A stretch of 5,018 nucleotides of DNA from positions 1 through 5,018 of the forward strand of contig JAEYTN010000372.1 in the NCBI GenBank assembly GCA_023433985.1. The letters are read 5' to 3'. Every line of letters begins with the position of its first letter. The first letter of the stretch is position 1. The notes under the pieces are model-generated. The model searched no databases. It was not told the origin of the DNA and saw nothing but the letters and a program-made list of their open reading frames with translations. The translations under genes were made by a program, and so were the position numbers. This DNA comes from Pseudomonadota bacterium. GTDB taxonomy: Bacteria; Pseudomonadota; Alphaproteobacteria; Rhizobiales; Devosiaceae. Positions 1 to 5,018 of this stretch are shown here, piece after piece.

Positions 1-1
1 G

Positions 2-1114
2 AACAAGACCTCGACGCTGAAGTCATCGGATGGCGTTCCCACGCCCGCCGAAATCTGCAAGGTGCTGGACGACTACGTCATCGGTCAGTACCGCGCCAAG
101 CGGAACCTCTCGGTTGCCGTGCACAACCACTACAAGCGGCTGCACCACGCCACCAAGAACCAGGACATCGAACTCTCGAAGTCGAACATCCTGCTGATCG
201 GCCCGACCGGTACCGGCAAGACTCTGCTTGCGCAGACGCTGGCCCGTATCCTCGACGTGCCCTTCACCATGGCCGATGCGACGACGCTGACCGAAGCCGG
301 TTATGTCGGCGAGGACGTCGAGAACATCATCCTGAAGCTGCTGCAGGCCGCCGACTACAATGTCGAGAAGGCGCAGCGCGGCATCGTCTACATCGACGAA
401 GTCGACAAGATTTCGCGCAAGTCGGACAACCCGTCCATCACCCGCGACGTGTCGGGCGAGGGCGTGCAGCAGGCCCTGCTCAAGATCATGGAAGGCACCG
501 TTGCCTCCGTGCCTCCGCAGGGCGGCCGCAAGCATCCGCAGCAGGAATTCCTGCAGGTGGATACGACCAACATCCTGTTCATCTGCGGCGGCGCGTTCGC
601 CGGGCTCGAAAAGATCATCGCCGCCCGCGGCGAAGGCTCGGGCATCGGCTTCTCGGCCGTGGTGAAGGATCCGCGCGATCGCCGCGTCGGCGACCTGCTC
701 AAGGACGTGCAGCCCGAAGACCTGGTGCGGTTCGGCCTCATCCCCGAGTTCATCGGCCGCCTCCCGGTGCTGGCCACCCTCGAGGACCTCGACGAGCCGG
801 CGCTGATCCAGATCCTCACCGAGCCCAAGAACGCCCTGGTGCGCCAGTACCAGCGCCTGTTCTCGATGGAAGACACCGAGCTCACCTTCCACGAGGATGC
901 GCTCAAGGCCATCGCCAAGCACGCCATCGAGCGCAAGACCGGCGCCCGTGGCCTCCGCTCGATCATGGAAGGCATCCTGCTCGACACCATGTACGACCTG
1001 CCGTCGCTCGAAGGCGTCGAGGAAGTGGTGATCAGCGAGGAAGTGGTGAACGGCAAGGACGCTCGCCCGCTCTACATCTATGCCGAGCGCAAGAAGGAAG
1101 AGCAGAGCGCCTGA
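2..1114 (+). CDS. clpX: ATP-dependent Clp protease ATP-binding subunit ClpX (5' partial)
   Basis: ClpX is a cytoplasmic hexameric AAA+ unfoldase that recognises tagged substrates and threads them into the ClpP peptidase. The frame is already open at the window edge: the first readable residues are NKTSTLKSS, followed by [17 protein letters not shown], the standard ClpX entry into the AAA+ domain. About 370 residues are present; a full ClpX is roughly 420, so the N-terminal zinc-binding domain lies outside. In visible-residue numbering the Walker A GPTGTGKT is at about 67-74, the GYVG pore-1 loop at 100-103, Walker [10 protein letters not shown] at 128-136, the pore-2 region [10 protein letters not shown] near 148, the RKH loop at 176-178, the IGF loop that docks on ClpP at 215-217, the arginine-finger segment EFIGRLP near 250, and the sensor-2 GARGLRS near 314. 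All key residues are intact. The GTG at 62 is internal, not the start. A strong terminator follows, and no lon gene lies downstream. Confidence 0.98.
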   Translation, partial: NKTSTLKSSDGVPTPAEICKVLDDYVIGQYRAKRNLSVAVHNHYKRLHHATKNQDIELSKSNILLIGPTGTGKTLLAQTLARILDVPFTMADATTLTEAGYVGEDVENIILKLLQAADYNVEKAQRGIVYIDEVDKISRKSDNPSITRDVSGEGVQQALLKIMEGTVASVPPQGGRKHPQQEFLQVDTTNILFICGGAFAGLEKIIAARGEGSGIGFSAVVKDPRDRRVGDLLKDVQPEDLVRFGLIPEFIGRLPVLATLEDLDEPALIQILTEPKNALVRQYQRLFSMEDTELTFHEDALKAIAKHAIERKTGARGLRSIMEGILLDTMYDLPSLEGVEEVVISEEVVNGKDARPLYIYAERKKEEQSA

Positions 1115-1135
1115 CGCTCGCCACTTGACTGATTC

Positions 1136-1172
1136 ACCGGGGAGTGCGGAAACGCGCTCCCCGGTTTCGTTT
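1136..1172 (+). terminator. Intrinsic terminator of clpX
   Basis: A 13-bp stem runs from 1136-1148 (ACCGGGGAGTGCG) to 1153-1165 (CGCGCTCCCCGGT) around a GAAA tetraloop. It has one T-G wobble and no other mismatch. It is followed by TTTCGTTT-type T-rich sequence at 1165-1172. It begins 22 bases after the clpX stop codon, so it should end the clpX transcript. The next gene's ribosome binding site abuts its 3' edge, so that gene depends on read-through or on a promoter inside or before the hairpin. Confidence 0.88.
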
Positions 1173-1177
1173 GGGAG
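1173..1177 (+). promoter_or_regulatory. Ribosome binding site that fixes the Rsm22-family start
   Basis: GGGAG lies five bases before the ATG at 1183, a good Shine-Dalgarno position. The same frame also opens earlier at a GTG at 1144, but that codon sits inside the terminator stem and has no ribosome binding site, so the ATG is preferred. Confidence 0.75.
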
Positions 1178-1182
1178 CACGC

Positions 1183-2142
1183 ATGCCGGTCAACCTGCCC
1201 TCCGAACTGCAGGACGCCATCCGCCGCGTCGCCGAAGGGCGCGACCACGGAGCGCTGCGTGACAGCTCGGCGCGCATCTCCGAGCACTATCGTGCCAAGG
1301 GTGCTTCGCGCTCGGTGATCGCCGGTGGCGGCGACGCGGTGGCCTATGCGCTCAGCCGGATGCCGGGGACCTATGCCGCGGTCGCGACCGTGCTCGGCGA
1401 GGTGGCCGAACTGGCGCCCGACTTCGCCCCGGCGACGCTCCTTGATGCCGGGGCAGGGCCGGGGACCGCCGGCTGGGCAGTGGCCGACGTGTTTCCGGGC
1501 GTCGATGCGACCCTGCTCGACCACAACCCCGACTTCCTGGCACTGGCGCGCGAGCTGGGCCTCGAGGCCCAAACCGTGCCGGGCGACCTCACCCGCTTCG
1601 ATCTTGGCAAGGCGTTCGACCTCGTCACCTGCGCCTACGCGCTGACGGAGCTCGGCGACGCCGCCATCCTCGATGTCGCCGAACGCCTGTGGGCCCATAC
1701 CGGCAGCATCCTCGCCATCGTCGAGCCCGGCCGGCCGCGCGACTACGGGCGGCTGATGGCCGTCCGTGCGCGGTTGATCGAACTGGGCGCCACGGTTCTC
1801 GCCCCATGTCCTCACGACAAGCCGTGTCCGCTCGTCGCCCCCGACTGGTGCCATTTCTCCGTTCGCCTCAACCGCAGCCGTGAGCACATGCGGATGAAAG
1901 GGGGAACGCTCGGATACGAAGATGAGAAGTTCAGCTACCTCGTCGCCACACGCGCCGGCGTCGGCGCGCGCACGCCCGCGCGCATCAACCGGCCGCCGGA
2001 TGAGAACAAGTTTTCCGTCTCCCTCGCAGTATGCGCGCCCGACGGAGCAGAGCTTCGCGTCGTGCCAAGCCGTGATAAGGTCGCGTTCAAGGCAGCCAAG
2101 AAGCTGGCTTGGGGTGACAGGGTCGAAGCGGCGAAATCATAA
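1183..2142 (+). CDS. Small ribosomal subunit Rsm22/METTL17-family protein (methyltransferase fold, putative Fe-S protein)
   Basis: This 319-residue protein belongs to the family of yeast Rsm22 and human METTL17, which bind the assembling mitochondrial small ribosomal subunit; bacterial members are little studied. The SAM-binding motif I, LDAGAGPGTA, is at 87-96, followed by the acidic motif II LLDHNPDF at 111-118 and the post-motif segment FDLVTCAYALTEL at 145-157. After the fold comes a cysteine cluster, C209-X5-C215-X7-C223 (CPHDKPC and DWCHF), plus a distal C284. This is the spacing I recall for the [4Fe-4S] ligands of METTL17. The C-terminal segment SRDKVAFKAAKKLAWGD (296-312) is also family-typical. 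No signal peptide or membrane segment is seen, so it should be cytosolic. Inferred role: a ribosome-assembly factor, with methyltransferase activity unproven. It lies 88 bp before cysK on the same strand, without an obvious terminator between, so co-transcription is possible. Confidence 0.9.
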   Translation: MPVNLPSELQDAIRRVAEGRDHGALRDSSARISEHYRAKGASRSVIAGGGDAVAYALSRMPGTYAAVATVLGEVAELAPDFAPATLLDAGAGPGTAGWAVADVFPGVDATLLDHNPDFLALARELGLEAQTVPGDLTRFDLGKAFDLVTCAYALTELGDAAILDVAERLWAHTGSILAIVEPGRPRDYGRLMAVRARLIELGATVLAPCPHDKPCPLVAPDWCHFSVRLNRSREHMRMKGGTLGYEDEKFSYLVATRAGVGARTPARINRPPDENKFSVSLAVCAPDGAELRVVPSRDKVAFKAAKKLAWGDRVEAAKS

Positions 2143-2159
2143 GACGACTTCCCAATACC

Positions 2160-2172
2160 GTACCATAGGTAC
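2160..2172. promoter_or_regulatory. Short palindrome upstream of cysK, possible operator
   Basis: GTACC-ATA-GGTAC has two perfect 5-bp arms around a 3-bp centre, in the 88-bp gap before cysK and three bases upstream of a possible -35 box. Its position would suit a regulator of cysteine synthesis. The arms are short and could be chance, and I do not recognise a specific regulator's site. Confidence 0.25.
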
Positions 2173-2174
2173 AC

Positions 2175-2203
2175 TTGCCGGCCGAGGGCGCCGTCACTAC
2201 CTT
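2175..2203 (+). promoter_or_regulatory. Candidate housekeeping promoter for cysK
   Basis: TTGCCG (2175-2180) resembles the alphaproteobacterial -35 box TTGAC(G). It is followed after exactly 17 bases by TACCTT (2198-2203), a modest -10 match. A start near 2210 would give a leader of about 20 nt including the AGGAG ribosome binding site at 2220-2224. The evidence is limited to motif similarity and spacing. Confidence 0.35.
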
Positions 2204-2230
2204 CCGCCCACTTTTGTTTAGGAGAACCTC

Positions 2231-3289
2231 ATGAAGTTCAACGACATCCTGGGCACGGTCGGCAATACGCCGGTCGTTCGCATCAACAAACTGGCCCCCG
2301 CCCATGTCAAGCTCTACGTCAAGGTCGAGGCTTTCAACCCGCTCGGATCGGTGAAGGACCGCCTGGCGCTGGGCGTCATCGAGGCGGCCGAGAAGTCGGG
2401 TGCGCTGAAGCCCGGCCAGACCGTCATCGAAGCGACATCCGGCAATACCGGCATCGGGCTCGCGATGGTCTGCGCCGCCAAGGGCTATCCGCTGGTCGTC
2501 ACCATGGCCGAGAGCTTCTCGGTCGAGCGGCGCAAGCTGATGCGCTTCCTCGGCGCCAAGGTCGTGCTCACCCCGGCGTCCGAGCGCGCCAACGGCATGG
2601 TCCGCAAGGCCGAGGAATTGGCGGCGCAGAACGGCTGGTTCCAGACCCGGCAGTTCGAGAATGAAGCCAACCCAGACATGCACTCGCGCACCACGGCGCA
2701 GGAAATCCTCAAGGATTTCGCCGACGAGAGGCTCGATTACTGGGTCACCGGCTTCGGCACCGGCGGCACGCTGACCGGTGTCGGCCGCGTGCTGCGCAAG
2801 TCGATGCCGAACACCAAGATCGTGGTCGCCGAGCCGGAGGGCGCGCCGATGCTCACCTCCGGCGAGCCGCAGGAGCGGCGCGAGGGTGGTGCGGCGGCCG
2901 GCAGCCATCCGGCATGGAAACCGCATCCGTTCCAGGGCTGGAGTCCCGACTTCATCCCCCGGATCACCGGCGAGGCGGTGGACGAGAAGCTCATCGACCA
3001 GGTGCTGACCATTGCCGGCCCGGACGCGATGAAGAACTCGCAGCTACTCGCGCAGAAGGAAGGCATCTTCGTCGGCATCACCGCCGGCGCGACCTTCGCC
3101 GGCGCGCTCAAGGTGGCGGAATCGGCTCCGGCCGGGTCGACCATCCTCGCCATGCTGCCCGACACGGGCGAGCGCTATCTCTCGACCCCGCTCTTCGCCG
3201 AGGTACCCGCCGACATGACGCCTGAGGAGGAAGCGATCTCGCTCTCCACCCCGGGCCAGCACCTGCCGCCCAAGGCCGCGGCGGCGTGA
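2231..3289 (+). CDS. cysK: Cysteine synthase A (O-acetylserine sulfhydrylase, PLP-dependent)
   Basis: CysK catalyses O-acetyl-L-serine plus sulfide to L-cysteine plus acetate, the last step of assimilatory cysteine synthesis, in the cytosol. The 352-residue product has the fold-type II PLP signature: Schiff-base lysine K42 in NPLGSVKDR, the substrate loop TSGNTG at 69-74, the phosphate-binding glycine loop GFGTGGT at 174-180, and PDTGERYLST at 311-319 next to the pyridine ring. AGGAG at 2220-2224, six bases before the ATG, supports the start. It is longer than enteric CysK (about 320). I see roughly ten extra residues in the loop before PHPFQGWSPDFIP (about 210-228) and a C-terminal tail of about 20 residues ending in alanines. 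This long form is, from memory, usual in Rhizobiales-type CysK. No cysE is present to form the usual serine acetyltransferase complex. A cystathionine beta-synthase-like role is possible but less likely. Confidence 0.93.
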   Translation: MKFNDILGTVGNTPVVRINKLAPAHVKLYVKVEAFNPLGSVKDRLALGVIEAAEKSGALKPGQTVIEATSGNTGIGLAMVCAAKGYPLVVTMAESFSVERRKLMRFLGAKVVLTPASERANGMVRKAEELAAQNGWFQTRQFENEANPDMHSRTTAQEILKDFADERLDYWVTGFGTGGTLTGVGRVLRKSMPNTKIVVAEPEGAPMLTSGEPQERREGGAAAGSHPAWKPHPFQGWSPDFIPRITGEAVDEKLIDQVLTIAGPDAMKNSQLLAQKEGIFVGITAGATFAGALKVAESAPAGSTILAMLPDTGERYLSTPLFAEVPADMTPEEEAISLSTPGQHLPPKAAAA

Positions 3290-3295
3290 CTCAAG

Positions 3296-3322
3296 AGGAG
3301 GCGGCCATCAGGCCGCCTCTTT
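3296..3322. terminator. Bidirectional terminator between convergent cysK and citrate-synthase gene
   Basis: GAGGCGGCC (3298-3306) pairs perfectly with GGCCGCCTC (3311-3319) around an ATCA loop. One G-T wobble and one A-T pair extend the stem, and a short CTTTC tail follows on the forward strand. It starts six bases after the cysK stop. The right arm is the last coding bases of the reverse-strand gene, and that gene's stop codon (3308-3310) lies in the loop. The T-run is short on both strands, so termination may be partial, especially in the reverse direction. Confidence 0.72.
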
Positions 3323-4393
3323 CGCCTCCGGCCCCACATAGAGCGACTTCGGCCGGATCAGCTTGCCGGTTTCGGCCTGTTCCCGTGCATGGGCAATCCA
3401 ACCACCGACGCGGCCGATGGCGAACACCGCCGTGAACGCCTCGCGCGGGAAACCCAGCGCGTCGAGCAGCAGCGCGGTGTAGAACTCGACGTTGGTGAGC
3501 AGCGGCCGCTCCGGCTTGTGCCGTTTCAGCGCGGCGAGCGCCGTGTCCTCCACCGCCATTGCCAGCTTCATTCGCGTAGCGTTGACGTTACCGGTCGCCT
3601 TCAGCCGCTCAAGTGCTGCAGAAAGCGCGTCGGCACGCGGGTCCCGGGCGCGGTAAATGCGGTGACCGAAGCCCATCAGCCGCTCGCCTCGCGCCAGCGC
3701 TGCGTCGATCCAGCTCTCCGCCCGCTCCGGTGTACCGATGGTATCGAGCATGTCGAGCACAGGCCCCGGCGCGCCGCCGTGCAGCGGCCCCTTCAGCGCG
3801 CCGAGCGCCGCCAGCACCGCGGAGTCGAGCCCGGCCTGGGTCGAGGCCACCACCCGCGCAGTGAAGGTCGAGGCGTTGAGCCCGTGATCGGAGACGGTGA
3901 CGAGGTAGGTGTCGAGCCCGTCGGCCATCGCCTTGGGGGCGTCGGCGCCGCGGGTCATGCGCAGGATGTCGGCGGCATGGCCGAGAGCGGCCTCTGGCGC
4001 CAGCGGCGCCTTGCCTGCGGCCATCCGCAGCACTGCCGGCAGCAACACGCCAGGCGCGGCCGCGATCGTCAGGGCGGTTTCAAGGTCCGTGCCGTCCGGC
4101 AGGGCGCCCATCAGCATCCGCATCGCGTCGAATGGCGCGAGACCTGCCGCGGCGGGGAGCCGGTCCCGGGTCGCCTCGAACACCTTCGCGCGTGCGGCAC
4201 CAAGCGGCCGTACGAGATCGCGGGGCAGGGCAGGGAAGAAGCCCTCCCAAAGCAGCCCGAGCGCGTGCTCGTAGCTCACCTTGCCCGCCAGCGCCTCAAG
4301 CGGCAGGCCGCGGATCACCAGCCGGCCGGCGAGCCCGTCGACATCGGACAGCACCGTCTTGGCGGCAACGACATTTTCGAGACCATCGTTCAT
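3308..4393 (-). CDS. Citrate synthase / 2-methylcitrate synthase family protein (short type I-like)
   Basis: The family condenses oxaloacetate with acetyl-CoA (citrate synthase) or propionyl-CoA (methylcitrate synthase) in the cytosol. At 361 residues it matches the compact dimeric class rather than the roughly 430-residue enteric GltA. Visible motifs are the N-terminal GRLVIRG (23-29), the substrate-site segment DHGLNASTFTAR (169-180), catalytic H205 in GPLHGGAPG, catalytic H244 in GFGHRIYRARDPRA, and IGRVGGWIAH (326-335) with a conserved arginine. The usual catalytic aspartate of NVDFY is glutamate here (E303, NVEFY, codon GAG). GAGG at 4400-4403, six bases before the ATG, supports the start. 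No prpB, prpD or other TCA gene is adjacent, so citrate and methylcitrate synthase cannot be separated. It diverges from an HTH-containing paralogue across an 80-bp region with a 24-bp palindrome and converges on cysK. Family membership is certain; substrate and activity level are not. Confidence 0.92.
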   Translation of the reverse strand: MNDGLENVVAAKTVLSDVDGLAGRLVIRGLPLEALAGKVSYEHALGLLWEGFFPALPRDLVRPLGAARAKVFEATRDRLPAAAGLAPFDAMRMLMGALPDGTDLETALTIAAAPGVLLPAVLRMAAGKAPLAPEAALGHAADILRMTRGADAPKAMADGLDTYLVTVSDHGLNASTFTARVVASTQAGLDSAVLAALGALKGPLHGGAPGPVLDMLDTIGTPERAESWIDAALARGERLMGFGHRIYRARDPRADALSAALERLKATGNVNATRMKLAMAVEDTALAALKRHKPERPLLTNVEFYTALLLDALGFPREAFTAVFAIGRVGGWIAHAREQAETGKLIRPKSLYVGPEAKEAA

Positions 4394-4414
4394 CTTGCAC
4401 CTCGCTTTTGCAGC

Positions 4415-4442
4415 AGGGTAGGCTGATCAAGATTGACGTCAA
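4415..4442 (-). promoter_or_regulatory. Candidate promoter of the reverse-strand citrate-synthase gene
   Basis: Reading the reverse strand, TTGACG (4442-4437) is a near-perfect -35 box. TACCCT (4420-4415) follows after 16 bases as a weaker -10 box. Transcription would begin near 4408 and give a leader of about 15 nt containing the GAGG at 4403-4400. The -35 box is inside the 24-bp palindrome, so a protein bound there should block RNA polymerase. Confidence 0.45.
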
Positions 4443-4449
4443 TCTTGAT
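4426..4449. promoter_or_regulatory. Perfect 24-bp palindrome in the divergent citrate-synthase promoter region, likely operator
   Basis: The half-site ATCAAGATTGAC at 4426-4437 is followed immediately by its exact reverse complement at 4438-4449, with no spacer and no mismatch. It lies 33 bp upstream of the reverse gene's ATG and 25 bp upstream of the forward gene's ATG, and it covers the best -35 candidate. A further ATCAA occurs at 4457-4461. It is AT-richer than its surroundings and has no T-run in the right place for a terminator, so an operator for a dimeric or tetrameric regulator is the best reading. The bound protein is unknown; the HTH-citrate synthase encoded next door is the obvious candidate. 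Confidence 0.7.
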
Positions 4450-4473
4450 AAAAACGATCAATGTGAGGCTCCC

Positions 4474-5018
4474 ATGTGGCTCACCGCACCCGAAGCGCTG
4501 GCCCGGCTTGGCTCCAAGCCGCAGTCGCTCTACGCCAGCGTCAGCCGCGGTCGTATTCGGGCCAAGTCAGACCCGGCCGACAGCCGCAAAAGCCTCTACA
4601 ACGCCGCGGACGTCGACCGCCTCGCGGCACGCAGCCGTGGCCGCCGTAGTGCTACGGCTGTCGCCGCCGAAGCGATCAACTGGGGCGATCCGGTGCTGCC
4701 GTCGGCCGTTTCGACGGTGAGCAACGGCCGCCTCTACTATCGCGGACAGGACGCGGCCGTGCTGAGCCGCACCGTCACGCTGGAGACGGCGGCCGAACTC
4801 CTCTGCGAAGCGCCGCTCGACGGACACGAGCCCAAGCCCGGAGCAGCATCGTCCGGCGTTCCTGCTGCCTTCGCTACCCTGGCGCAGCTGGCCGTCACCT
4901 CGCCGCCAAGCGTCGGCCGCAGCCCCCTCGTGCTCCGGCTCGACGCCGCGCGCGTCTTCCACGCCGTCGCCGATGCGCTTCTCGGTCCGGGCGAAGGCGA
5001 GATGCACCGCCGCCTTGC
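4474..5018 (+). CDS. Citrate synthase family protein with N-terminal helix-turn-helix domain (3' partial)
   Basis: The frame from ATG 4474 stays open to the window edge, giving 181 residues. GAGG at 4465-4468, five bases upstream, supports the start. Residues 1-52 form a MerR/excisionase-like winged helix-turn-helix: WLTAPEALARLGSKPQSLY, then SRGRIRA, then SLYNAADVDRLAAR. A basic linker (SRGRRS, 54-59) follows. From about 68, INWGDPVLPSAVS and GRLYYRGQDAAVL (86-97) match the citrate-synthase N-terminal region and resemble GRLVIRG in the divergent gene. Residues 112-150 are Pro/Ala/Ser-rich and less conserved-looking. The catalytic histidines and aspartate would lie past the window, so activity cannot be judged. 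I recall such fusions annotated in alphaproteobacterial genomes, but no experimental function. The fusion suggests a DNA-binding, metabolite-sensing regulator or a dual-function enzyme acting on the neighbouring palindrome; that is inference. It could instead form a mixed dimer with the divergent paralogue. Confidence 0.88.
   Translation, partial: MWLTAPEALARLGSKPQSLYASVSRGRIRAKSDPADSRKSLYNAADVDRLAARSRGRRSATAVAAEAINWGDPVLPSAVSTVSNGRLYYRGQDAAVLSRTVTLETAAELLCEAPLDGHEPKPGAASSGVPAAFATLAQLAVTSPPSVGRSPLVLRLDAARVFHAVADALLGPGEGEMHRRL

Noticed and set aside
1157..1177. Possible alternative hairpin in which CTCCC of the terminator arm pairs with the GGGAG ribosome binding site, as in an attenuator
   Set aside because: Only 5 bp with an 11-base loop would compete against a 13-bp GC-rich stem, so the alternative should rarely form; nothing else suggests a riboswitch.
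23..1180. Long reverse-strand open frame (385 codons) opposite clpX
   Set aside because: clpX has every family motif across this stretch. The reverse frame yields a His/Asp/Arg-rich protein without recognisable domains, as expected for the antisense of a GC-rich gene.
1144..1182. Earlier GTG start for the Rsm22-family gene, adding 13 residues
   Set aside because: The GTG is inside the terminator stem and lacks a Shine-Dalgarno sequence; the ATG at 1183 has GGGAG five bases upstream.
2087..2926. Reverse-strand open frame covering the cysK promoter and 5' half
   Set aside because: It is the antisense of cysK, has no family features, and runs across the cysK control region.
3389..4426. Long forward open frame (345 codons) opposite the citrate-synthase gene
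   Set aside because: It encodes an Arg/Gly/His-rich sequence with no motifs, while the reverse strand encodes a clear citrate synthase with catalytic residues and a ribosome binding site.
4433..4462. Forward-strand promoter using TTGACG at 4433-4438 as -35 box
   Set aside because: A -10 at normal spacing would be GATCAA or similar, and transcription would start after the GAGG ribosome binding site. The forward gene's promoter remains unidentified.
4567..5007. Reverse-strand open frame (146 codons) near the right edge
   Set aside because: The opposite strand carries the HTH-citrate-synthase frame with a ribosome binding site and conserved motifs; this frame has none.

Overview
The window is GC-rich, gene-dense bacterial chromosome. 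It is most likely from an alphaproteobacterium, probably the order Hyphomicrobiales (Rhizobiales); a Devosia-like genus is only a guess. The clues are the ClpX sequence style, a CysK with a long 'PHPFQGWSPDFIP' loop, an Rsm22-type methyltransferase-fold protein, and a divergent pair of citrate-synthase-family genes, one carrying an N-terminal helix-turn-helix. No mobile element, RNA gene or CRISPR array is visible, and no intergenic gap exceeds about 90 bp.

Left part (1-1172): the 3' portion of clpX, the AAA+ unfoldase of the ClpXP protease. Only its N-terminal zinc-binding region is cut off. A strong intrinsic terminator with a 13-bp stem follows.

Middle (1173-3322): two forward genes. The first is a 319-residue Rsm22/METTL17-family protein with a SAM-binding glycine loop and a four-cysteine set expected to bind an Fe-S cluster; it is probably a small-subunit ribosome-assembly factor. 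The second is cysK (O-acetylserine sulfhydrylase A), with its own good ribosome binding site and a possible promoter and operator upstream. A hairpin between cysK and the convergent citrate-synthase gene probably terminates both and contains the stop codon of the latter in its loop.

Right part (3308-5018): two citrate-synthase-family paralogues are transcribed away from each other. The reverse-strand gene encodes a compact 361-residue enzyme with both catalytic histidines, but it has Glu (E303) where the catalytic Asp is expected. The forward gene, cut by the window end, begins with a MerR/excisionase-like DNA-binding domain fused to a citrate-synthase domain. Their 80-bp shared intergenic region holds a perfect 24-bp palindrome overlapping the best promoter candidate. 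The most interesting hypothesis here is that the HTH-citrate-synthase fusion is a metabolite-sensing enzyme-regulator controlling its partner through this palindrome.
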